Positions 1 through 12,500 of a stretch of 64,000 nt of DNA are shown here, in pieces. The DNA is taken from the NCBI GenBank assembly GCA_024509875.1, contig JAMPIV010015271.1, forward strand, positions 283,501 through 347,500, given 5' to 3'. The notes below the pieces were generated by a model that ran no database searches, was not told where the DNA came from, and saw only the letters and a program-made list of their open reading frames with translations. Position 1 is the stretch's first letter. The number at the start of each line of letters is the position of its first letter. The translations under genes and the position numbers were made by a program. The stretch comes from Oreohelix idahoensis (lineage: Eukaryota; Mollusca; Gastropoda; Stylommatophora; Oreohelicidae).

Positions 1-953
1 CTGATTTTGGTGATGACGATGTTCGGATATCAAGCATGAGGGACTTGATTAACTGTAGACAAAACTTCTCTGCTGCTGAATAGCTTCCCTCTTTTAACCC
101 GCTCCGGAGTTAGAGGAAAAAAACACAGCCTTGATTTCAGGCTGTACAAAATGAAACTAGTCTCCCGGCCACCTGCCGTTGCTAGAGACTATAATAGCGA
201 TGCTCTCGGCTGTATGATAAATCAACCTCGGTCCAGCTGAAGCATAGGGACTTCACTGCCAGAGACCATAGGGTAATTTTCTTTTGCTCCTGACGATACT
301 CGAGTACACTGACCCTGAGATATGTCTTTTGCTGTGGATAATTTTATTTGACAAAATTATGCTCCCCACTGTTTCCGCCGTGACTCGCGATTATCGTTTG
401 TTTTTTCCCACGGTGGAGAACGATAATTACGACGTCCTACGGCCAGGCAATAATTTTTCATAGAGACCGAATCCCCGTTTTCTGTCTCAATATATACAAG
501 AGAAACCGCCCACGCGGATTTCCCTTCCTACGCAAATCCCGGACCAATGGGAGCGCTAGAAAAATCAATACTATCAACCCACGCAAACCCCGCGTGCTTC
601 CGGCCGCGTGCTTCCGGCCTCGTCATATCGCGTGCCGGAAATGGCGATTATTTTCGTAAACAACGAAATTTACGGGAATCGCGAAAAATCAGAAGAAAGT
701 AAAACTGATGCTAGAATAAAATAAACCTACCATCATAAACGAACCCATTTAATTTATCTACTCAAAAAAATTACCAAACACGATATATATTCAAATGAGA
801 AGAAATAAAATGGTGAAAAAGCGTGCCCGAAAATAGCGATTTCCGTAAACAACGGAAAATCGCGTGATCAGAAGAAAATAAAACTGGTGAAAATTCAAAA
901 TAGAACCACAGAATCGGGCCTGTTAAAAGTCAGAATTACAGTGTAGCGTCACA
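1..953 (-). repeat. 3' LTR of element 1 (partial)
   Basis: Matches 4687-5640 with only a few differences. It ends on the plus strand in CGTCACA, which is TGTGACG at the start of the LTR read on the minus strand. The rest lies left of the window. Confidence 0.85.
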
Positions 954-970
954 TAAGTCCCCCCTTTCAA
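954..970 (-). other. Polypurine tract of element 1
   Basis: Read on the minus strand this is a purine run, GAAAGGGGGGA, ending four bases before the 3' LTR. That is the expected plus-strand priming site of an LTR retrotransposon. Confidence 0.7.
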
Positions 971-1042
971 GTACGGGAACCGTGCTAAATCACTGAAATC
1001 TCTGGGTTTCATACTGGCCCGTATCTAGATCTACCTCCCGAT

Positions 1043-3334
1043 CTAATCACTATCATAATTAGCATTATCATACAGGCCCATCTCCATATCCTTGAGAATC
1101 TTGGCAAGCCCTGGATCGTGAGGGTCCCGCCAGGGGATTTTCTCCTGTCGACTGCAACATGACTGATCGCCCTTCCTCCTCCCTCTCATGTGTTTCCTTC
1201 GCCCACGAATTTTCCTGGCGGCGCGTGGTAAATACTGATTACCAGATGGTGCGACCTCCCAGTGTTTGGAAACAGTCTGACTGGCTTGGCCAGACATCGC
1301 CGTAACAGGGCGTAACTGTTTGCGGTTGACTGAAGAACCGTGCGCCTGTTCCTTCTTGTCAGTATTTCCCTCCCTTGAGAGATGTAATACCATCGGGGGC
1401 CTAATTCCCGACGACAAAGAAGATACTTCTGAAGTAAGAGGCGTCACCACTGTTTGACCTTTAGGTTGAACAGGGCTGACAGGCGAATACGCCTCTGTAA
1501 ATAACATTCCACTGTCTTTAGAGGCGTCTCTCCTCCTCATAGCACGACAAGGATGTTTGAGCTCCCGTGGGGCTCCGTGAATGTGGGGCTTTCCCCTTTC
1601 ACTTCTCTGGCCTGCAGTAGGCCCCCTTGCATTAGCAAGGATCGGTGTGGTTGGGTTTCCCAAAACTAAGTATGGGCTTCCCAGGATGAAATCATGTGCT
1701 GGCTGTGCCATTACAGCTGCCTTGATGGTGCCAGACACAAACTTGCATTTCACCTCAATATTGGCTACAGGCAGACGCTGTGAGATCCCTCTTCTCAAAA
1801 TGCCACCAATCTCAACTATTTCTCCTGTCCACTGACCTGGTTTCACCAAATGACGAGCGACGATACTGGGGTAAGTAAGCCCGCTGTCAAACAAACACGT
1901 AGTGGCCGTCCCATTCACTACGGCTGGTCCACTGTTAGAGAACAACTTCTCTGCCTGGACTGGTTCCCATTTATTCCCTTTAGTCCATCTCACCGGTCTT
2001 AAACAAGCTGCATGGTGAGCTGGGGGTTTGTTCATGCACCGGGATGTCCAGTGGGAAGTGGTTCTACAATTCAGACAATACCTCTCATTATCTCCCCTGT
2101 TCCTAGCGGGTTCCTGAGAGGTTGTTGTCGGTGCTCTGTTATGCGGCTGGAGGCGCAAGTTATAACCAGAATGAGGCTCCTTGCGAGAAGGTCCTGGTTG
2201 CTGATGAGCTGGTGAAGTAGCCGACTGCGATGATGAAGCTTCTTTGTCTGCGGCTGGCAGGTCTGGGTTTTTCCGTTTCTGTCCCAGTACTTCGGCCTGT
2301 GCTGTCTGGTACCTTTCCGCGAACAGAATAATCTGATCGAGTTGTTGGGCCCCCTGCTCTGCCAGATACCGCCTCAAGTCGGGGGACATGTTTGCTTTTA
2401 CCTGTTCACACATAACCAACTCTTCCAACCCTTCAAAAGTTTTCGCCAGTCCTGACAGTTCCCTCCAGCGAGTAAGGTAATTTCTCACCCGCTCGGCAAA
2501 CTGAGCAAAACTCTCTCCCTTCTCCGGCCTGCTCTCCCTGAACATGGTTTGGCATTTGCATGGAGTCCACTGAAATCTTTGCAACAAAGCGTTTCGCAGT
2601 GCCTCAAAGTTGTTCTGATCATCTATGAGCAGCTTGTTGTAAACTTCATAAGCATGACCTTTGAGCGATTGCGATAATTTCAGACACCAAAGACTCTCGT
2701 CCAACCCGTATGCCTTTGCCATCCGTTGAAATTTCTCCAAGAACACGTCAATCTTCTCATTCCCGTTAGGGAACGAGTCAAATGGGAAGCTCATGGCTGC
2801 CATCCGGGGCCCTCCGTTTCCTGAGGTGTCTGTCGCTCCTGCTCCGGGAGAATCTCCATTAGCTGAACTGCCTTCCGAAGATCGATACTGCAGTTCCAGA
2901 GAACGCAGGGCAAGTTCATGCTGTCTCTCTGCTGCCTTCTCCACTGCTTCCCTTTCTGCTGCCTTCTCCTGTGCTTCCAATTTCCGAAGTTCCATCTCGG
3001 CCTGCCTCTCCGCTGCTTTTGCGGCGGCTATCCTTTCCTCTTTTGCTGCTTCTGCGGCGGCTATCCTTTCCTCTTTTGCTGCTTCTGCGGCGGCTGCCCT
3101 TTGCCTTTCCTCAATTTCTGCGGCGGCTGCCCTTTGCCTTTCCTCAATTTCTGCGGCGGCTGCCCTTTGCCTTTCCTCAATTTCTGCGGTGGCTGCCCTG
3201 TCCTCCTTCTCTTTCTCTCGCTGATTATGCCTATCAGTTTCCCTTATCAGGTAGGCCTTAGTCTCCTCCTTATCCATTCCCATATCCTGAGCAGATTCAC
3301 GCCAGGCAGCTCGTAACTTGGCCATATCCGCCAT
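1043..3334 (-). CDS. gag: Gag-protease polyprotein of LTR element 1
   Basis: Intact 763-residue ORF. Residues about 30-150 are a charged coiled coil with tandem 11-residue units of the type AAAAEIEERQR and AAEAAKEERIA. Residues about 180-345 resemble a SCAN/Ty3 capsid region. A CCHC zinc knuckle (C-x2-C-x4-H-x4-C) lies near residue 420. A retropepsin-like segment has the catalytic D-S-G near residue 480 and an ILG motif near 548. The ORF then ends in a basic tail with no polymerase. By analogy with Ty3 elements, the product would form particles and bind RNA. It is intact while the pol-encoding part is absent. A 449-base leader separates it from the primer-site candidate. Confidence 0.85.
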   Translation of the reverse strand: MADMAKLRAAWRESAQDMGMDKEETKAYLIRETDRHNQREKEKEDRAATAEIEERQRAAAAEIEERQRAAAAEIEERQRAAAAEAAKEERIAAAEAAKEERIAAAKAAERQAEMELRKLEAQEKAAEREAVEKAAERQHELALRSLELQYRSSEGSSANGDSPGAGATDTSGNGGPRMAAMSFPFDSFPNGNEKIDVFLEKFQRMAKAYGLDESLWCLKLSQSLKGHAYEVYNKLLIDDQNNFEALRNALLQRFQWTPCKCQTMFRESRPEKGESFAQFAERVRNYLTRWRELSGLAKTFEGLEELVMCEQVKANMSPDLRRYLAEQGAQQLDQIILFAERYQTAQAEVLGQKRKNPDLPAADKEASSSQSATSPAHQQPGPSRKEPHSGYNLRLQPHNRAPTTTSQEPARNRGDNERYCLNCRTTSHWTSRCMNKPPAHHAACLRPVRWTKGNKWEPVQAEKLFSNSGPAVVNGTATTCLFDSGLTYPSIVARHLVKPGQWTGEIVEIGGILRRGISQRLPVANIEVKCKFVSGTIKAAVMAQPAHDFILGSPYLVLGNPTTPILANARGPTAGQRSERGKPHIHGAPRELKHPCRAMRRRDASKDSGMLFTEAYSPVSPVQPKGQTVVTPLTSEVSSLSSGIRPPMVLHLSREGNTDKKEQAHGSSVNRKQLRPVTAMSGQASQTVSKHWEVAPSGNQYLPRAARKIRGRRKHMRGRRKGDQSCCSRQEKIPWRDPHDPGLAKILKDMEMGLYDNANYDSD

Positions 3335-3763
3335 CTTACCTGTAAACTGCTGTTAAGTTCACAACTGACAGAAAATGACAGAAAGGAGAACAAAAGGAAG
3401 GAACTACCTGTTACGTAATATATAATACTCCCTCTTTAACCGCTGTTCCAAAAACCCGACCTCAGACTAGCGTCAAGTCTGAACAATAACCTGAGAAAAA
3501 AATTTAGTTAAGAAGCTACCAAAAACTAAATTACCTTCCTGTTAAAGAAAAATATGTCGGTATGCCATCAATTACCACTAAGTCAGATAAATCGAAATTA
3601 CCACAAAAATCTACTAGACTGTAACCTGTGGAAAAACTTATAACTGGATCAGTTCTAATAGCTCAAGTCTAGGGGATATTTAAAGAAATTCTATTCTCAG
3701 AAAACTTTCTAAAGACAATCTATGAATATAGATCACAGAATTGATCTCAACAGAATGATCCAC

Positions 3764-3780
3764 CGGACGATTGCCGCCCA
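3764..3780 (-). other. Primer binding site candidate, element 1
   Basis: Two bases (AG) after the 5' LTR on the minus strand a TGGGCGGCAATCG run begins. TGG pairing to a tRNA CCA end is expected there. The same AG-TGG layout occurs in element 2. I could not name the tRNA. Confidence 0.4.
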
Positions 3781-3782
3781 CT

Positions 3783-5640
3783 TGTCACGAAGTGGTTTTA
3801 ATTTTATAGAGTGTGCCTGAATGAAAGCAAGACCCTAGTATGAGAAAGTCTGAGAAGATAGAATTTAGATGGAAAATGACATGCCTGTGGACAGGTGAGA
3901 CTATTGGCTCAAGAGATAGACCCAGGATTTGAATCTCCCCCTGCCGCTTCGTGACTAAAAAAAATGGCTATAGTCTCCCCCACCTCTGACTGCCTTGAAA
4001 CACAAGGAGATAAGGTGTATAATTACGACCACAAACACCACTATACAGACAACATGGAGTAAGTATAGTAAAGAATAGAAGCTGATCCAGTAAATAATAT
4101 ATGTATATATTTATTTACATACAAGGAAAACATAAAAATGGCATATTACGTCATCAAGTCAGTCGATAGCGTGCACTGTTGCACGGCCTGGAAAACAAGT
4201 AACAATTAAATTGAGAGACTTGAGAGACCAAAAAACAAACCCCAAATCACATTCGCTCTTTCTGTCACCCTGCTGAGGAACAATAAAAATGGTTAGTGAT
4301 TTAAACCAAATCTAATTTGGTGGGGCTGTCAACTTTTAGCCTCCACTCTCTAACACTAATAAATTTCTACTGTCTTAGTCCTGGTGACTCTTCCTCAACG
4401 AACGGCTACACAGCTTTCTACTTGTTAGGTGATAGGCGCCTATAACTACACCACAAGAAATGCTAAAAATAATAGACTTGGTTTTTCGAACGCAGACTCA
4501 GTGTCTATCCGTCAAATGGATACTGAACAGACCCTACTGGTCCTGTCTATTTTTCTCCCTCCTTCTCTACCTTTCTCTCTTGATCTCAGTGTCTCTCTAA
4601 CACTCGAGGGCTGGTGATGCGGCGTCTCCGTTACTCTCTTCTCGATTTCTATCAGGACCTAGGTATGGTAACCCTGTCACCTGTTCCTGATTTTGGTGAT
4701 GACGATGTTTGGATATCAAGCATGAGGGACTTGATTAACTGTAGACAAAACTTCTCTGCTGCTGAATAGCTTCCCTCTTTTAACCCGCTCCGGAGTTAGA
4801 GGAAAAAAAAACACAGCCTTGATTTCAGGCTGTACAAAATGAAACTAGTCTCCCGGCCACCTGCCGTTGCTAGAGACTATAATAGCGATGCTCTCGGCTG
4901 TATGATAAATCAACCTCGGTCCAGCTGAAGCATAGGGACTTCACTGCCAGAGACCATAGGGTAATTTTCTTTTGCTCCTGACGATACTCGAGTACACTGA
5001 CCCTGAGATATGTCTTTTGCCGTGGATAATTTTATTTGACAAAATTATGCTCCCCACTGTTTCCGCCGTGACTCGCGATTATCGTTTGTTTTTCCCACGG
5101 TGGAGAACGATAATTACGACGTCCTACGGCCAGGCAATAATTTTTCATAGAGACCGAATCCCCGTTTTCTGTCTCAATATATACAAGAGAAACCGCCCAC
5201 GCGGATTTCCCTTCCTACGCAAATCCCGGACCAATGGGAGCGCTAGAAAAATCAATACTATCAACCCACGCAAACCCCGCGTGCTTCCGGCCGCGTGCTT
5301 CCGGCCTCGTCATATCGCGTGCCGGAAATGGCGATTATTTTCGTAAACAACGAAATTTACGGGAATCGCGAAAAATCAGAAGAAAGTAAAACTGATGCTA
5401 GAATAAAATAAACCTACCATCATAAACGAACCCATTTAATTTATCTACTCAAAAAAATTACCAAACACGATATATATTCAAATGAGAAGAAATAAAATGG
5501 TGAAAAAGCGTGCCCGAAAATAGCGTTTTCCGTAAACAACGGAAAATCGCGTGATCAGAAGAAAATAAAACTGGTGAAAATTCAAAATAGAACCACAGAA
5601 TCGGGCCTGTTAAAAGTCAGAATTACAGTGTAGCGTCACA
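3783..5640 (-). repeat. 5' LTR of element 1
   Basis: The outer edge at 5640 is exact from comparison with the left copy. The inner edge at 3783 is inferred from the TGTCACGA terminus (CGTGACA on the minus strand) and the adjacent primer-site candidate. It is about 1858 bp, long for an LTR. A 124-codon plus-strand ORF at 4972-5346 lies wholly inside it and shows no recognisable domain. Confidence 0.7.
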
Positions 5641-5726
5641 GTCCATTTGGAGGAAGCCTTGCAAGGATTTTACTGCAGCATTTTGTTTTATATAAGGTTG
5701 CGAGCCACTTGAAAAATTTAACATTA

Positions 5727-6300
5727 ATTCTTCTTCTTCTTCTTTAAGTACCATGCCTAGTGGCATAGGAGATCATATCTCTCCACAACTTCCTGTCTCC
5801 AGTACAATTTATCAATTCTGTTGTTGACCTCCTTCCATGCCACGATGTCAAACTGTCCAGTATTTGCTCTCTTTGTCTTCCTTTCTCTCTTTTTCCTTCA
5901 ATCTTACCTGTTGTTATAATATATTCCAGCTGTTCTCTTCTCATAAAATGCCCAAAACAAGTGTACTGCTTCTTTCTAACTTGTGAAAAACGTTTCCTTT
6001 GCGTACTGGCCTCTTTCAGGACATCCTCTTTATTCTTTTTGGCTGTCCATGGTACTTTTAACATTCTTCTGTAAAACCACATCTCTGTGGCCTCTAGTGC
6101 TTTCCCTACTTGCTTACTAACTGTTCATGACTCACTCCCATAAGTCAGGATTGGTTCTATATAACACTGAAAAACCCTCTTTCTTACTTCCATTGACAAA
6201 GAACCATTGAATAAAATACTCTTCATTTTATAGAATACTGTTTTTACCTCTGTAAAAAAGTGTAAGTGAGCAGTGACTCTTAATCTCCTCACGACTGCCA
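5727..6300 (-). mobile_element. LINE-H 3' fragment (RTE-like non-LTR retrotransposon)
   Basis: Minus-strand translation gives the region after the RT catalytic core: a YGSES-type motif near 6130 (with a stop in the following W position), then WFYRRML, GHFMRRE and a GKIEGKREKGR segment (ORF 5744-6082). The 3' end is a short (GAA)n tail at 5730-5746, typical of this LINE type. It is 5'-truncated and decayed. It lies within GTF2H2, downstream of the last exon seen. Confidence 0.75.
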
Positions 6301-6440
6301 AAAAAGTATTGAATGTGAATCATTTTAATAACTGAGAAGAACAGCTGACTGAAGCTCAACGTTATGTGCTATTTAACAATTGTAAACATTTGCAACTTTG
6401 GACTTTACAATAAAGAACAAGCGGTGAAGAACATGCCTAC

Positions 6441-6531
6441 TTTTATTGTCTCCCGTACATCTCCTGGGTCACAGGTGGTTAAACTTCCCATAATAATCAG
6501 CAGCTCTCGACTGGCATGGCTTGGCATGTGT
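6441..6531 (-). CDS. GTF2H2: GTF2H2 exon with SLTTCDPGD motif
   Basis: Acceptor TTTTTGTAG precedes an exon that begins with the last base of a Lys codon and encodes [11 protein letters not shown] and then [24 protein letters not shown] donor follows in phase 0. This matches the p44 von Willebrand A-like domain segment around SLTTCDP. The 91-base length (1 + 30 codons) fits an uninterrupted frame. Confidence 0.92.
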
Positions 6532-9500
6532 CTACAAAAACATAGCAGAGTAGGTTTAGTCCATTAGACTTCACAAAAGAAATGTAACAGGAATTAGCAA
6601 AAATATTATTCTGGGAAATTTTAAAATAGACTAACTAGTGAAATCAAGTGCAAAGTCACTTTATTTTAGTGCATAGGTGCAGAGTAAGAGTTATATATGT
6701 ATCTGTGCACGGAAACGTCAGAAATGAGGTTTCTGAGAAAGGTGGCTGAAGTAACAAAAAGAGACATGGTCCACAACCAGACGATACGTCAAGGCCTAAA
6801 AACCCAACCCCTGCAGACCCAAGTAGAACAGTCCCAACTAAGATGGTTTGGCCATGTCTGCAGAATCGGCAGAATGGGAGAAGATCGGCTACCAAGCAGG
6901 TATGGGAGGCTGAGAGCCAGGGATCCAGACCTCCAGGACGATACAGAGTCCGCTGGGAGGACAACATTAGACAATCTCTGAAGCATCGAGGACTAGAATA
7001 GAACCAGGCCAGGAGGAAGACAGCCGACAGGATAGTATGGCGCTCTCTCTTCCAAACCTCTACACCTCACGGTAGATGAGGAACGACTGAGTAAGTAATC
7101 TGTGCACAGCACAAAGGATTTCCACCAACCGAGCAAAATGGGGACAGTTGGTTGCTGTCATACAAGACGCCACTAGGCTTGATGGCCACTGACTGCTTTG
7201 TCAGTCAGGGGATAAGGATCCAAGAAGAAGCTATGTATCTTAATATCTGAGTGGTAGACTGGCTAGAAAGTTTGCTTCTCAAGGCAAAGAGACCAGGTTC
7301 AAAACCAGGCTGTGTCAGGCCCAGACTACCCAACTGTAAAAACCTGACTCTCCTCTTGAGTTAGTGAAGGCAAAAGCATTGAGAAAGGGAACTGCTCACC
7401 CCACCTCATAAAGGCTAAGACCTAGTACAAGTGACATTTTTTAATACTTCACTCACCTACAACAGTATCTGCTAAATGTATCTAAATAAAACAATAATTT
7501 TGTTATTGTTAATCAGAATCGACCTCACTGCACTCAGAGCAAACCAATAGGTGTTCAGTCTCCCTCAGCAAATGTCGAAGAGTATGAATGCTAATTGTAC
7601 CTGTAGCACACTGGTTGTATTTACGACATATGCATCCTCTCTCACGTCCATCTCTGCTAGTCACAAGTTTTGATAACAAACTTCAACAGTCTCAGTCTTG
7701 TTGATTCATCCATTGCAGTGTCATTATCCAGCAGATCATTAATTGCCCTTAATATCTCTCCCTTATGCATGTCCAGTGTCCCCACTATGGATGCTCTCTA
7801 GACCAGCCTGTCAGCTATCTCTTTGCCACGTACCCCTGCATGACCAAGACAATAGATCCACACCAGTTCTTGAAGACTTGAGGATTCTATTGATATTTTC
7901 CATTTCTGCTGCAGCCATCCGTTCTGAACTTTCTGAAGCATGGCCTGAGAGTCTGACAATATAACTGCCCCAGTTAATGGAGCTTCAGACAGCCACCTCA
8001 GTGCTGCAGTAACTGCCTTTACCTCCATTGTCATGCTGGAGGTTGTTGTCATGTAGGCTCCACTCCGTTCAGCAACGACCCTGTCCTTTATTCTAGCAGA
8101 GAAGCCCCATCCTGATTTCTCACCACGCACTACAGACCCATCAGTGTACACAATGGTGTCATCATCCCCAGCATGATCACTTATTACTTACTTACTTAGT
8201 CGTTCCCCTTCTACCGTGAGGTGTAGAGGTTTGGAAGAGAGAGCGCCAGACTATCATATTGGCTGTCTTCCTCCTGGCCTGGTTCCATTCTAGTCCTCGG
8301 TCCTTCAGAGTTTGTCTAATGTTGTCCTCCCAGCGGATTCTGGGTCGTCCTCGGGGTCTGGATCCTTGGCTCTTTGTTTCCCATGCTTGTCGTGGTATCC
8401 GATCTTCTCCCATTCTGCAGACATGGCCAAACCATCTTAATTGGGACTGTTCTACTTGGGTCTGCAGGGGGTAGGATTTAAGGCCTTGACGTATCGTCTG
8501 GTTGCGGACCATGTCTCTTCTTGTTACTTCAACCACCTTCCTCAGATACCTCATTTCTGAGGTTTGGATCTGGCTTTTATGGGTTATAGTCATTGCCCAT
8601 GACTCGCATCCATATGTCAAGACTGGGACATAGGTGGAGCGGTATACATCCATCTTCGTTTTCTTACCAACCTCTCTCTTGCTGAGGAATCCTCGATTTA
8701 TGGCCTGAAAAAGTCTCCCAGCTGCTGCTTTTCGAGTGGCCAACTCTTCTTTGATGCCTCCCTTTCGGTCTATAATAGCTCCGAGGTATTTAAAGTGGTC
8801 AACCTGCTCCAGGACCTGTTCTCCCAGCTTAATCTGATGTCTTCTTTCTTCTCGTGATATCACCATGGATTTTGTTTTAGAGCTGCTTATAACCATCCCT
8901 CTCTTCTCCAGCTCTTCCTTCCAGACTATGATCACTTATCAGCTGATTAATCTCCAGCTCTGCTTTTCCACTGCCTCAAGCTCTGCACTCTCTGCCAAGG
9001 CTAATGATAACCTGCTGGTAGTTTATCCTGTTCTCCCCTGACTTACTCCACTCTTCCCCTTTGGATATATTTTCAACCCTGGTCACCTGACCAATCGTTG
9101 CCTCTGTCTGTGCCATCCCCCTCTTTATTCTTGCTCCTTTGACTTCAGCTACGTTCTCATGTAGGGGGTGTCTTATGTTGGTGGTTACCCACATTGAGGC
9201 TTTTGCTTGGGCCATCGCATATCTGGATCTAATTGACAGCAATCTGAGCATTTATCTTATTGTCACAATGGGGGTATCATGCGAAAGCCCAAAACTAGTC
9301 ACATCCCTTCATTTTGAATGCGTTCCAGTCGTTCACATTGTGACACTAACGGCGTGAGTATTCCTAGCCAATACTAGATTACTGAAATCATGAGCTGATG
9401 GTACAGGAGAAACAGTAGTCTCTGTTCCAAGCATGCAGCAGCCATTACTTTTAAGGCTGCCAGTCTTCTCTTGCACTTCTGTATGTTCAGTTTGACATGA

Positions 9501-12500
9501 TACTTGATCGATAGCCCACGATCACACGTTACTCCCAGATACTTCAGCTTGTCTTGCCTTTCAATGTTCTGCCCACAGAAAGTGATGTCTGGAAGGTCTG
9601 CTTTCACTATGGAGTTGTTCAAAGAGCACCACATCACACAGACCTTGTTGGGATTGACCTTTGATCCGCTCTCCTCACTGTTTAGAAACCGTCTGTAGTG
9701 TGTGTCTCTTGTATGCCTTGGACAATTTCCTGTCTGTCTGAGCCTGTGGCCTAATGGATATGAACGCAGTTTCATAATCCAGATATACCAGGTTCAAAAC
9801 CTGCTGCAGGTGGTTTGGTAGCAGATCGCTTTGTGTGGATTTTTAACAATGGTATAAGCGCCGTACCGTTCAGAAAGCAATGGCAAACTACTGAATGAAA
9901 AAAATTGCCTAGAAAAATCACAAACAGCCAATAAAAGCTGGGGTTGATTGCCACGTCCTGTAAAGGATAAGCAACTAACTTTAACTGAGCCAGTTCTCTA
10001 CATGAGTATGTCATCTGTGAAAGTTAATGTTCGTCCCAGTCCAGTTGGTTGAAAGGTTGCTACTTTGCTGTGTAGATGTTAAACAGCACTGGTGATAGTG
10101 GAGAACCCTGGGGTAGACCCTGGCAAATGCACATTGGTTCTGATGACCATGTTCCCAAGTGAAATGAAACTGATCTCTCCATTAAAGCAGCAGCTATCCA
10201 CCTAGTTAGCCAAGGGTTTACACCACATGCCATTATATAGTCTATTAGTGTTGCAAAATCCACACTGTTATAAGCATCCTCTAAGTCAACTGCAACAGTC
10301 CTGTTTCTCTTTTACCCTGGAATCCCTCGTACACATCGTATGCAAACATTCCAGCGTTACCCCATGTTGTTTTCATAGGTCTATAGTTACCCAGGGTATC
10401 CCGCTTCATCGACTTTGTCAACCACTTCCACCCCACCATCAAGTTCACCTCCCTCATCTCCACAGTATCTGTCAACTTTTTTGACATTACTATTACCATC
10501 ACGCCTTCCGGCCTTAATACCTCAGTATACTACAAGCCGACAGATGCCCATAGCTACCTTCTGTACACCTTTTCTCATCCTCGGGCCTGTCGTGACTCCC
10601 TTCCATTCTCACAACTTCTACGCCTCCGCCGTTTGTGCCTAGACGATGATGACTTCCACTTCCGAGCCAAAGAGATGCTGGATTTCTTCCGTAGCAGACT
10701 TTATCCGGAACATGTTCTCACCTCTGCCCTCCAATGTGTGCTCCCCATCTCTCATCAGGAGGCCCTCAAACCTCACTATAAACCCCCTTTGGATAGAGTC
10801 AAATTAATCTTGACCTATCACCCTCACAGTACTGCAGTCGAACAGATCCTTTTCCGCCATCTCCTTATCCTCCAAGCAGAGTCTGTGACCCAAGAAGTTT
10901 TCGATGAAGCACCTTTGGTGGCATATAGACGTGACAAAAACTTGAAGGATCTTCTTGTTCGCAGCCGTCTTCCAAAGGAGAAAGCCACTCACTTTGGCAC
11001 ACTACCCTGTGGTCAGACACGATGCAACACGTGCAAGTATGTCATCTCAACCCACAAGGTGTCTTTTCCTGAGGCTACGTACACCATCACCAGTAGCTTC
11101 ATGTGTGAGTCACGCAATGTCATTTATACGATCATATGTAAACGTTGCTGCAAAACCTATATTGGCCAAACAGGAAAACGACTTGGGGACAGATTCAGCC
11201 AGCACTTGAATGACATCTCTCAGAAAAATCCACACCAGTTGCCATACACTTTAATGGTCCTGACCACCATGGTCCCATCGACATCCAGGTCACGGCGATC
11301 AGATCCTGCTCTTCTGACACTGCCAGCCGAGAACAGCTTGAGAACCGTCTTATCCACTGCATGGGGTGTCTAAAACCAGCTGGTCTCAACACTTTGCACA
11401 CCTTTGTCTGAGGTCACCCTTTCCTCTTTTGTTCTATTTTGACTCTCTCCACTCTTATCCTATTTTTCTAGTTTTCTGCCACCTTCTAATAATATGTATG
11501 AATATATAATACACTGTTTTTAATATGTCTTGATTTTTTATTTCATATTTATTTATCTCCAACTCATTCTGTCCTCTTCTATTTCCAGTCCCAACTAATA
11601 TTACGTTTGGGTAGTATATTGTTCAGTTTCGTTTTTTAGTTTCTTAGTATGTATTGTGTACATCCGGTGGTGGCAGTCATTTCCTTTTCCGGGCACGCTC
11701 ATCTGTTCGCGGGAAGCAAAAGTGGTAGGACTTCGATGCCTTCAGGGAAGTACCTAGGTTTAATTTTTATATTTATTTAGGTTCTTATGTGTCCTATCTA
11801 GCCTTCACTTTCTTTCCTTTCCCTGACGAAGGCCTTGTGGACGTAAAGTTGGCTATTTTCTTTGTCTTTTGTCCTCGTAAGACGAATCACCTTTTTTCAA
11901 TCTTTTTTTCACACCCATCCAGGGTATCAGGAAGGATGTGTGCATTTTTGAGGTGGCTCATTACTTGTCTTGCAACTATCTTTTCAAGTAATTTACCATA
12001 GACATTCTGTAGTGTGATAATTCAATAGCTGCTGAGCAGTGTGGTGTCTTTTCCAGGTTTAGGAAGTGGCAGAAGGTAACTGTGTAGCTGTGACCGCATG
12101 GCCTACTACGTCGTTTTAGCACTATGGTGCTGCCACTTATTAGAGAGAGTAAGAGTACTTAAGCAAGATTAAAATGCTAAGTATTTGAAGCATGACTAGT
12201 TAGTAAAATAAACACTAGTCACAAAACCATCATCAAACCTTGCGTGGAATCCATACAAGTTAGAACGGAAGCCCTTTATAATTGACAGTTTCCGGTCTAG
12301 CCTCCAATACGAAATAACATCCGGGTAGCTGAGCACCGGATGAAGGTAGGGAGAGGCATCTTGGGACCATTCAGTCAGTCAGTGAGTGAGACCCTCACAC
12401 AGTGTGACATGAACCATTGCACGTTAGGCGTTATCCACCTTTATAGGTGCGGAGCAACCGTGACGCATCCCCTTGGGTGACAACAAAAGCCTACGGTTTC

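Larger units (their letters stand above)
1..5640 (-). mobile_element. Gag-only LTR retrotransposon (element 1), left end outside window
   Basis: Two near-identical direct repeats (1-953 and 4687-5640 within a longer LTR) flank a 2.8 kb internal region with one long minus-strand ORF. I noted about five substitutions or small indels over about 950 bases, so the insertion is young. On the minus strand the LTR starts TGTGACGC and appears to end CGTGACA. A polypurine tract lies beside the 3' LTR and a TGG-starting primer-site candidate beside the 5' LTR. There is no reverse transcriptase, RNase H or integrase between the LTRs, so this is a TR-GAG-like, probably non-autonomous Ty3-type element. The target duplication cannot be checked because the left end is missing. 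Confidence 0.85.

Noticed and set aside
2793..3316. Plus-strand ORFs opposite the gag coiled coil (143 and 132 codons)
   Set aside because: Low-complexity shadows of the tandem coding repeats in the true minus-strand gag.
4972..5346. A 124-codon ORF inside the LTR of element 1
   Set aside because: Lies wholly in the LTR, with no recognisable domain and no evidence of translation.
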